DNA of 6,896 nt from Defluviitaleaceae bacterium (lineage in GTDB: Bacteria > Bacillota > Clostridia > Lachnospirales > WRAX01). This document shows, in pieces, positions 1-4,769 of the stretch. The stretch covers positions 1 through 6,896 of the forward strand of contig WQSI01000095.1 in the NCBI GenBank assembly GCA_009787945.1, read 5' to 3'. How positions within the stretch are numbered: position 1 is the first letter of the stretch; every line of letters begins with the position of its first letter. The translations under genes and the position numbers were made by a program. Below the pieces are notes generated by a model. It searched no databases and had not been told where the DNA came from. It was given only the letters and a program-made list of their open reading frames with translations.

Positions 1-517
1 GGTTTTTGGCGGCATGGTTTTTTATGGCGGGCTTTTTGGCGTTATGGCGGCTATGCCCTTTTATGCCAAATTCCTAAAGCGTGACATCCCTACAATTTTG
101 CAGGTAATTGTTCCTGTTTTGCCCCTTGCCCACGCAATTATGCGTATTGGGTGCTTTTTCGCAGGCTGTTGCCATGGTGCGCCCCACGAAACCCTTGGTG
201 TTTATTTCGCTGAAAACAGCGTAGCGCCAAGCGATGTTAGGTTATTACCCGTGCAACTCTACGAAACGGCTATGAACATGGTAATTTTCGCTGCTATCTG
301 GCTTTGGAGTGCGAAACCCCGCCACCACTTGCACCTTGTAGCGTTTTATGGCATAACCTACGCCGTCGGTCGCTTCAGCTTGGAGTTTTTGCGAGGAGAT
401 GCCCACCGCGGACAGTTATTAGGGCTGTCAACATCACAGTTTATCAGTGTTTTGGTGTTTGTAATATGTATCGGACTAATCGTCATCAGCAAAATCCGCC
501 CTAAACCCACCGAATAA
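1..517 (+). CDS. Prolipoprotein diacylglyceryl transferase (Lgt) family membrane protein, 5' partial
   Basis: The reading frame is open from base 2, so the ATG at 14 is very probably internal: it sits in the family segment GGMVFYGGLFG, and roughly 100 N-terminal residues should lie upstream. Lgt moves a diacylglyceryl group from phosphatidylglycerol to the lipobox cysteine of prolipoproteins in the membrane. Numbering from Met14, visible family hallmarks are MRIGCFFAGCCHG (residues 43-55), PVQLYE (79-84), GRFSLEFLRGD (119-129) and GLSTSQFIS (137-145), with hydrophobic helices at about 28-43, 87-98, 108-120 and 142-158. R44 and R127 match the conserved arginines of E. coli Lgt (R143 and R239, from memory). 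The catalytic-loop His (E. coli H103) is Tyr4 here and the Asn of GRIGNF is Cys47. This is typical of a divergent Lgt-like branch, so family membership is firm but classical Lgt activity is uncertain. The gene ends just before a terminator. Confidence 0.88.
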   Translation, partial: VFGGMVFYGGLFGVMAAMPFYAKFLKRDIPTILQVIVPVLPLAHAIMRIGCFFAGCCHGAPHETLGVYFAENSVAPSDVRLLPVQLYETAMNMVIFAAIWLWSAKPRHHLHLVAFYGITYAVGRFSLEFLRGDAHRGQLLGLSTSQFISVLVFVICIGLIVISKIRPKPTE

Positions 518-540
518 TCTAAATTAAGAAATCCAACAAA

Positions 541-568
541 AAACCCACCACAGTAAAATGGTGGGTTT
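541..568. terminator. Bidirectional intrinsic terminator between convergent genes
   Basis: A perfect 10-bp inverted repeat, AAACCCACCA (541-550) and TGGTGGGTTT (559-568), encloses an 8-base loop. It lies 23 bases after the stop of the Lgt-like gene and 11 bases beyond the stop of the minus-strand gene. Read on the minus strand the stem runs into TTTTTTG, a good U-tract. Read on the plus strand it is followed by the weaker U-rich ATATATTT. It can therefore end transcription from both sides, better on the minus strand. Confidence 0.9.
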
Positions 569-579
569 ATATATTTGGA

Positions 580-1392
580 TTATCTAGCGTGATTAAAGGC
601 TTGCATAACAGCTTGTTGCATTTGTGCCTCGTAAGAACGGTTACCGTTGTGGGTGCGCGAGCCATAGAAGTGCAGGCAGATGTGACCGTTAAAATTGTTG
701 CCTTGGATGGTCCAGCCAGCATGGGGCATGGAATTGATTGCGGCGGCAACGGTGCGGTCGCCCCAGGAAACAATTACAGGACGAGGGTCCCAAGTGAAAC
801 GACCGCCGTTGATGCTGCGGATAATTTCTGTGTCGTTTGCCGTTAGCGGCTCAACATCAGCGTGATTGCCATTGGAAAAGTTTCTCACAGTGTATGTGCG
901 GCCACTCCAAATGTCATACACTTGAATATGGGTATGCATTGGGAGAGCGGTGCGTAGGTAGCTCCAGCTCAACAGCTCCACATTGCCATTTGGCGGTCTG
1001 TGAGTTGTTGTTAAAGATGCCGCTGAAGCTTGAGGTGCATTTGTAACAGGCACTATGTAATTTGTTGCAACATATCCGTTTAAATCCCCTAAAATTACAG
1101 GGTTGAAAAGGCTGTATGGGTTAAAACTTGGCACTTCTATGATAGTTCCTGCAGGCATTACCAAAATGATTGAATGGTCAGTGGAAGGGCCAGTGCGCAA
1201 TCTTAATGGGTCTGTGGTGCGGAATTGCACGGGTTGCTCAAACTCTTCTGTATATTCATTTCCTATGTAGAAATTATAATCATCTGTTAAAGCAAATGCT
1301 GTTTGTGCCATGACGGCAGTTGTTGCAACTGCTGCAGTGACCACTGCTAAAGATTTCATTTTGGTTACAAAATTTGGTTGTTTTTTAATCAT
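580..1392 (-). CDS. Secreted SH3b-domain protein with a conserved His/Asp/Cys C-terminal domain
   Basis: This 270-residue protein is probably exported and acts at the cell wall. Residues 1-34 form a Sec signal peptide: a basic start (K3, K4, K11, K13), a hydrophobic Ala/Val core at 15-29, and a likely cut after A32-F33-A34. Residues about 53-115 resemble a bacterial SH3b domain (LRLRTGPSTDHSIILVMPAG, then GYVATNYIVPV), a fold that usually binds peptidoglycan. After a Ser/Thr/Ala linker, residues about 136-268 form a second domain with HADVEPLT (177-184), RPVIVSWGDR (204-213) and GHICLHFYGSRTH (236-248). I recall similar His/Asp/Cys-containing domains in other clostridial and bacilli wall proteins but cannot name the family; it may bind metal or be catalytic. 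The start is supported by GAGGG five bases upstream of the ATG. The gene has its own promoter and terminator, so it is monocistronic. Function is inferred only from domain type. Confidence 0.85.
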   Translation of the reverse strand: MIKKQPNFVTKMKSLAVVTAAVATTAVMAQTAFALTDDYNFYIGNEYTEEFEQPVQFRTTDPLRLRTGPSTDHSIILVMPAGTIIEVPSFNPYSLFNPVILGDLNGYVATNYIVPVTNAPQASAASLTTTHRPPNGNVELLSWSYLRTALPMHTHIQVYDIWSGRTYTVRNFSNGNHADVEPLTANDTEIIRSINGGRFTWDPRPVIVSWGDRTVAAAINSMPHAGWTIQGNNFNGHICLHFYGSRTHNGNRSYEAQMQQAVMQAFNHAR

Positions 1393-1464
1393 TTCATCCC
1401 TCTTTTAGTAAAATTTGTCATATTTGTAGCTAATTGTTAATATTTTGTAAAAGCTACTAGGGAT

Positions 1465-1493
1465 ATTTTAATACTTTTGTAACATCTTGTCAA
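1465..1493 (-). promoter_or_regulatory. Sigma-A-type promoter of the SH3b protein gene
   Basis: On the minus strand there is a perfect -35 box TTGACA (1488-1493), a 17-base spacer, and a -10 box TAAAAT (1465-1470), which is one mismatch from TATAAT. Transcription would start near 1458 and leave a leader of about 65 bases before the ATG at 1392. This is the best promoter in the window. Confidence 0.85.
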
Positions 1494-1589
1494 GTCTTTT
1501 TTCCAAATTTATTCAAAATTTTTGGGAATTTTTTTCAAAATGCCCAATTATCCGCAAAAAACCGTCATAAAAACTTATAAAAATTTTTC

Positions 1590-1618
1590 TTTTCAAATGG
1601 CTTTGGTTGTGGTAGAAT
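1590..1618 (+). promoter_or_regulatory. Possible sigma-A promoter of the EF-G-like gene
   Basis: TTTTCA (1590-1595) and TAGAAT (1613-1618) are separated by 17 bases. They match the -35 consensus at 4 of 6 positions and the -10 consensus at 5 of 6. The AT-rich sequence just upstream could serve as an UP element. The start point would fall near 1625, giving a leader of about 35 bases. The weak -35 box makes this tentative. Confidence 0.45.
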
Positions 1619-1643
1619 TGAGATAACTATATTTTACCTACCT

Positions 1644-1650
1644 AAGGAGG
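1644..1650 (+). promoter_or_regulatory. Shine-Dalgarno sequence of the EF-G-like gene
   Basis: AAGGAGG ends 10 bases before the ATG at 1661. This is a full match to the anti-Shine-Dalgarno core with slightly long spacing, and it fixes the start codon. It lies within the imperfect palindrome TACCT(1635-1639)...AGGTA(1648-1652), so part of it could pair in the mRNA leader. Confidence 0.8.
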
Positions 1651-1660
1651 TACATAATTT

Positions 1661-3730
1661 ATGAAATCCTATGCGGCAGATGCTATTAGAAACGTGGCCA
1701 TTTTGGGTCACACGGGAACGGGCAAAACCACCATTGTGGAAGCTGCCCTTAATATTGCGGGAATTACCAACCGCTTCGGCAAAACTGAGGACGGCAACAC
1801 GGTGTCAGATTATGACCCAGAGGAGATTCGTCGCAAAATATCCATAGGCGCGTCTTTAATTCCTATTGAATGGAAAAGCGGCAAAATCAATTTTATTGAT
1901 ACTCCAGGTTTTTTTGATTTTTATGGCGAGGTGCATCAGGCACTTTCCGCGGCAGACATTGCCCTTATTGTGGTTAATGCAAAGTCTGGCGTTGAAGTTG
2001 GCACGGAAAAAGCTTGGGATTTAGCAACAGCGGCAGGCTTGCCAAAAATGGTTTTTATCAACGGCATGGATGATGAAAATGTGGATTTTGATGCGTTGAT
2101 TGAAGAGTTAAAGGAAAAATTTGGTAAATGTATCGCTCCTTTGCAAGTGCCCATTCGTGAGCATGGCAAATTTGTGGGCTATGTGAACGCCATTAAAAAA
2201 GAAGGTCGTTTGTACCGCGAAACAGGCATTGAGTCTTGCGAAGTTCCTGCTATTTTAGAAGACGATGTGGAAAGTGTCCACGAGATGATTAAGGAAGCTG
2301 TTGCAGACGCTTGTGAAGAATTGATGGAAAAATTCTTTAATGAAGAACCTTTCACTCGTGATGAGATTTATTCAGGCATTGGCATGGGCATTTCCAACGC
2401 AGAAACCACCCCTGTAATCATCGGTTCTGCTGTACATTCTATGGGCGTTGGCGTTTTGATGGACAATATTAAGGACTTCTGCCCGCCATCTTCTGAGCTT
2501 CGCCCAAGTGTTAAGGCTGCTGACCAGAAAAATAATGAAGAAACAGAACTTCCTGCAAAGGTTGACGGGCCTCCTGTTGCCCAAGTTTTCAAAACAATTG
2601 TTGACAGCTTTGGTAAACTGTCTGTTTTCCGTGTTTATTCTGGTGTATTTAGGAAAGATACCCCTCTTTGGAACGCAAATAAAGAGCAAACCGAGAAAAT
2701 CGGGCAATTGTTTGTTGTGCGTGGCAAGGAGCATATTGCCGTGGACGAGCTTAAAGCGGGAGATATTGGAGCTATTGCAAAGCTTGCCAACACTTCCACT
2801 GGCGACACCCTTTGCACAAAGGACAATGCATATATTTTGCCTTGGATTAACCTGCCTAAGCCGCTGTATGCCCAAGGCATCATCCCGAAAAATAAAGGGG
2901 ATGAGGATAAAATTTCCCAGGCAATTTCCCGCTTCCTAGAAGAGGATAAAACCCTTAGCTTTAAGGTTGACCCAGAAACCAAGCAAAGCGTAATTTCTGG
3001 CATGGGTGACAACCATCTGGATGTGATTGTCAAGAAAATGGAAGGGCGCAATAAGCTTGAAGTTGACTTGATTCCGTTGATTATCCCTTACCGTGAAATG
3101 ATTAAGGGCAAATCTGACGTGCAAGGCCGTCACAAAAAGCAGTCTGGCGGTGCTGGGCAGTTTGGTGACGTTAAAATGCGTTTTGAACCAAGCGGAGATT
3201 TGACCCAAGAATATGTATTTGAGCAAGAGATTTTCGGCGGCTCTGTCCCTCGTAATTTCTGGCCTGCTGTTGAAAAAGGCGTTAGGGAATCTTGCAAACA
3301 TGGCCCATTGGCGGGCTATCCTGTTGTGGGCTTAAAAGCCATACTTTATGATGGCTCTTATCATGCTGTAGACTCTAACGAGTTAAGCTTTATGCTTGCG
3401 GCACAAATCGCCTTTAAAGAGGGCTTTATGGCGGCCAAACCTGTGTTGTTAGAGCCGATTATGAAAGTGGAAATTCTTGTTCCTGATGAGTATACGGGAG
3501 ATATTATCGGTGACATTAACAAGCGCGGCGGACGAGTGCTAGGCATGAACGCCGTAGGCAACAAGCAGGAGATTTCTGCCCAAGCCCCTTACGCTAAAAT
3601 GGTGCAATATTCCATTGAATTGCGCTCCTTGACCCAAGGCCGCGGCGAATTTACCATGGAATTTGATAGTTACGAAGAAGCATCAGCAGAAACATCTGCG
3701 CGAGTGATTGAAGAGCGTAAATCTCAATAA
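1661..3730 (+). CDS. EF-G-like translational GTPase (paralogue type), full length
   Basis: This 689-residue protein has the full five-domain architecture of elongation factor G, the ribosomal translocase, but belongs to the EF-G-like branch often annotated simply as fusA. Domain I (about 1-280) has the P-loop GHTGTGKT (16-23), switch I RRKISIG (57-63), G3 DTPGFFDF (80-87), NGMD at the G4 site (134-137) and GSA at G5 (255-257). Domain II spans about 304-385 and domain III about 397-470. Domain IV contains HKKQSGGAGQFGDV (491-504) and GGSVPRNFWPAVEKG (from 526). Domain V (about 593-685) contains LEPIMKVEILVPDEYTGDI. Compared with canonical EF-G, the switch I Thr is Ser61, the catalytic His of DTPGH is Phe84, and the NKxD Lys is Gly135. 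An aromatic residue after DTPG is, as I recall, usual in this branch; the G4 change is not. It is not next to rpsL, rpsG or tuf, which also suggests a paralogue rather than the housekeeping translocase. No frameshift is seen. Confidence 0.93.
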   Translation: MKSYAADAIRNVAILGHTGTGKTTIVEAALNIAGITNRFGKTEDGNTVSDYDPEEIRRKISIGASLIPIEWKSGKINFIDTPGFFDFYGEVHQALSAADIALIVVNAKSGVEVGTEKAWDLATAAGLPKMVFINGMDDENVDFDALIEELKEKFGKCIAPLQVPIREHGKFVGYVNAIKKEGRLYRETGIESCEVPAILEDDVESVHEMIKEAVADACEELMEKFFNEEPFTRDEIYSGIGMGISNAETTPVIIGSAVHSMGVGVLMDNIKDFCPPSSELRPSVKAADQKNNEETELPAKVDGPPVAQVFKTIVDSFGKLSVFRVYSGVFRKDTPLWNANKEQTEKIGQLFVVRGKEHIAVDELKAGDIGAIAKLANTSTGDTLCTKDNAYILPWINLPKPLYAQGIIPKNKGDEDKISQAISRFLEEDKTLSFKVDPETKQSVISGMGDNHLDVIVKKMEGRNKLEVDLIPLIIPYREMIKGKSDVQGRHKKQSGGAGQFGDVKMRFEPSGDLTQEYVFEQEIFGGSVPRNFWPAVEKGVRESCKHGPLAGYPVVGLKAILYDGSYHAVDSNELSFMLAAQIAFKEGFMAAKPVLLEPIMKVEILVPDEYTGDIIGDINKRGGRVLGMNAVGNKQEISAQAPYAKMVQYSIELRSLTQGRGEFTMEFDSYEEASAETSARVIEERKSQ

Positions 3731-3746
3731 TAAACTACACGAGGAA

Positions 3747-3765
3747 CGCCCCTAACCCTAGGGCG
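3747..3765. repeat. Left-end hairpin of the palindromic element
   Basis: CGCCC (3747-3751) pairs with GGGCG (3761-3765) around a 9-base loop. It is a degenerate counterpart of the perfect hairpin at 3921-3938, sharing GCCCCTAACC and TAGGG. It lies 16 bases after the stop codon of the EF-G-like gene but has no following U-run. Confidence 0.6.
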
Positions 3766-3792
3766 GCAGACTGATGACGAATCCTCCAAACC

Positions 3793-3822
3793 CGTCATCC
3801 CGCGCTTGACGCGGGAACCCAT
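3793..3822 (+). repeat. Hairpin repeat unit A (30 bases)
   Basis: The unit runs from CGTCAT to CCCAT and contains a 7-bp perfect stem, TCCCGCG (3798-3804) with CGCGGGA (3810-3816), around the loop CTTGA. It matches the reverse complement of unit B (3864-3893) at 23 of 30 positions. The differences fall mostly in the stem and keep pairing intact. Confidence 0.8.
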
Positions 3823-3863
3823 CAGTAATTCCAAGCCCACAAAATAGGGGCTAGTTATTACAT
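3823..3863. repeat. Central arm of the palindromic element
   Basis: This 41-base spacer between the two hairpin units is itself self-complementary: GTAAT (3825-3829) with ATTAC (3857-3861), and AGCCC (3834-3838) with GGGCT (3848-3852). The flanking CCCAT (3818-3822) and ATGGG (3864-3868) extend this arm. Folded, it would form the apical arm of a four-way cruciform with units A and B as side arms. Confidence 0.55.
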
Positions 3864-3893
3864 ATGGGATTGCGGGTCAAGCCCGCAATGACG
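3864..3893 (-). repeat. Hairpin repeat unit B (30 bases, inverted)
   Basis: The unit has an 8-bp perfect stem, ATTGCGGG (3869-3876) with CCCGCAAT (3882-3889), around TCAAG, which is the complement of the CTTGA loop of unit A. Its outer ATGACG (3888-3893) complements the CGTCAT that opens unit A, so the two units close a larger stem. It resembles dispersed intergenic hairpin repeats known in many bacteria, but I cannot assign it to a named family. Confidence 0.8.
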
Positions 3894-3920
3894 TTGTGGT
3901 CACTTTGTCTACAGCCTGAT

Positions 3921-3938
3921 GCCCCTAACCTTAGGGGC
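3921..3938. repeat. Right-end perfect inverted repeat of the palindromic element
   Basis: GCCCCTAA (3921-3928) and TTAGGGGC (3931-3938) are perfect 8-bp arms separated by two bases. As a DNA palindrome it could also be a protein-binding site. As RNA it would form a 7-bp stem with a four-base loop. No T-tract follows, so it is not a typical terminator. Confidence 0.7.
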
Positions 3939-3995
3939 GGTTGCCCTCGTTCGCGTTTCGTGTTCGCAGATTATTATAGATGAGGAGAGAGCAAA

Positions 3996-4319
3996 ATGTT
4001 TAACATATTTCTGATGACATTTTTAATCTTCGTGGCCATTGTTTTCGTGGCTCACGGTATATTTTTGCTACACGGCAAAGGTATACGCGGCATCTACACC
4101 AAAAAACGCCTAGCCATAATGGAGCAATGCTATAACTTGCCTGCCGTTGTACGCTTTAACTCAATAGCACTGATTGCTGCGGGTGCGATTTCCGCTGTCT
4201 GTGCATTTTTCGTGATTGTCGGTTTTGTTTGGCAGGGATATTTTGTTGCTGTACCTTCTATCGTAATGGCGGCAGGACTTATGATTTGGTCGGGATATGG
4301 TGGTTTTTTTAAGAAGTAG
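3996..4319 (+). CDS. Small three-helix membrane protein (DUF3784-like), copy 1 of a tandem triplet
   Basis: The function of this 107-residue protein is unknown. It has hydrophobic segments at about 4-25, 54-78 and 81-99, with a basic loop at 26-52 (HGKGIRGIYTKKR) and a basic C-terminal end (FFKK). Positive charge places the loop and C-terminus in the cytoplasm, with the N-terminus outside. The pattern of helix, G-x-G-K-G turn, basic amphipathic loop, RFN, helix pair recurs in the third gene of this operon (RFNG) and, more loosely, in the second. It resembles the DUF3784 type of clostridial membrane protein, though I cannot confirm this. The start is supported by GGAG (3984-3987), eight bases before the ATG. 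It is the first gene of an apparent four-gene operon and follows the palindromic element directly. Confidence 0.8.
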   Translation: MFNIFLMTFLIFVAIVFVAHGIFLLHGKGIRGIYTKKRLAIMEQCYNLPAVVRFNSIALIAAGAISAVCAFFVIVGFVWQGYFVAVPSIVMAAGLMIWSGYGGFFKK

Positions 4320-4322
4320 AGC

Positions 4323-4327
4323 GGAGG
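4323..4327 (+). promoter_or_regulatory. Shine-Dalgarno sequence that sets a TTG start
   Basis: GGAGG lies seven bases before the TTG at 4335 and only four bases after the previous stop codon. No ATG or GTG in this frame is as well placed, so the TTG is the probable start of the next gene. Confidence 0.75.
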
Positions 4328-4334
4328 TGGCATT

Positions 4335-4769
4335 TTGTTTGAAAATTTTAGAGAGCTGGCTAGCGTCATACTAACAAGAGTTGGTCAAAGTGCCGAATAT
4401 TTTAGCCAACGTTTTCTTGATTTTTCAATATCTATTCAGTCCACTTTATACACCTTATGGTTTATAGCCCTACTAATAATGGGGGTTGTGTTTTTTACAA
4501 TGGGAATTTTATCCATTTTCAACAAAGGCGAGGGCGCATTATTCAGCAAAACACAACTATATAAAATTAACTTACAAATGGACAAGGTTTTGGTGCTTAA
4601 CTTCAAAGGCAGGGTCGCTTTAGGTGTGGGAATGAGTTATTTTGTTGCCGCCACCTTGTTTTACTTCGATGTTTCGGGGTCGTGGCTTCTCGCTGTACTG
4701 TCACCCCTCCCCCTGTCTTGGGTAGACGAGTATATAATGAGAACCCCGCGTTTTTATAAGGAGGTTTAA
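4335..4769 (+). CDS. Membrane protein, diverged copy 2 of the tandem triplet, TTG start
   Basis: I do not recognise the function of this 144-residue protein. An N-terminal segment of about 37 residues, absent from its neighbours, precedes hydrophobic segments at about 38-61, 93-111 and 115-129. After the first helix comes FNKGEG (61-66), comparable to HGKG and KGGG in the flanking genes. A polar loop then leads to LNFKGR (87-92), in the place of their RFN motif. This shared order suggests a common three-helix ancestor, although identity is low. The last helix is followed by charged WVDEYIMRTPRFYKEV, so the C-terminus is probably cytoplasmic. Translation starts at TTG with a well-placed GGAGG. 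The stop TAA directly abuts the next ATG, which implies translational coupling. Confidence 0.75.
   Translation: MFENFRELASVILTRVGQSAEYFSQRFLDFSISIQSTLYTLWFIALLIMGVVFFTMGILSIFNKGEGALFSKTQLYKINLQMDKVLVLNFKGRVALGVGMSYFVAATLFYFDVSGSWLLAVLSPLPLSWVDEYIMRTPRFYKEV

Larger units (their letters stand above)
1393..1660. other. AT-rich divergent intergenic region
   Basis: This 268-base stretch separates two divergently transcribed genes and holds no gene. It contains the minus-strand promoter at 1465-1493, a possible plus-strand promoter at 1590-1618, and both Shine-Dalgarno sequences. Between them, about 1497-1590, lie repeated A- and T-tracts (for example TTTTT at 1519-1523 and a T7 run at 1529-1535) that could act as UP elements or bend the DNA. 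No convincing operator is visible. Confidence 0.7.
3739..3950. repeat. Large nested palindromic element, MITE-like
   Basis: The ends are imperfect terminal inverted repeats: ACGAGG-AAC-GCCCCTAA (3739-3755) against the reverse complement of 3931-3950, which reads ACGAGGGCAACCGCCCCTAA, differing only by three single-base gaps. Inside are CAGACTG (3767-3773) against CAGCCTG (3912-3918), two inverted 30-base hairpin units, and a central arm. The order is the same on both sides of a centre near 3843, so about 212 bases can fold into a branched cruciform. It has no coding capacity and no obvious target-site duplication. It could be a miniature mobile element, a REP-like dispersed repeat, or a structured RNA in the operon leader. 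Copy number elsewhere in the genome is unknown. Confidence 0.7.
3731..3995. other. Intergenic region dominated by a palindromic element
   Basis: These 265 bases between the EF-G-like gene and the membrane-protein operon contain no credible gene. Nearly all of it (3739-3950) is one nested palindrome. The remainder holds GTTCGC twice (3949-3954 with one G/T-flanked copy, and 3962-3967) and the ribosome binding site of the next gene. No U-tract follows any hairpin, so I see no standard terminator, and no promoter with acceptable spacing stands out before 3996. Confidence 0.65.

Noticed and set aside
837..1046. Plus-strand open frame opposite the SH3b protein gene
   Set aside because: The minus-strand frame has a signal peptide, promoter, ribosome binding site and terminator. 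The plus-strand frame has none of these.
2372..2875. Long minus-strand open frame opposite the EF-G-like gene
   Set aside because: It is fully contained in a conserved coding region, has no ribosome binding site of note and encodes no recognisable domain.
2508..2939. Plus-strand 143-codon open frame in another phase of the EF-G-like gene
   Set aside because: It is a shadow of an intact conserved gene, and the real frame shows uninterrupted EF-G homology through this region.
3747..3765. Hairpin after the EF-G-like stop as an intrinsic terminator
   Set aside because: The stem is only 5 bp and is followed by GCAGACTGATG rather than a T-tract. The same holds for the other hairpins up to 3938.
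3949..3967. Repeated GTTCGC as a start of a CRISPR or iteron array
   Set aside because: There are only two six-base copies with no regular spacing or spacers.
3972..3977. TATTAT as a -10 box for the membrane operon
   Set aside because: No acceptable -35 lies 16-18 bases upstream, and transcription would start at or beyond the Shine-Dalgarno sequence of the 3996 gene.
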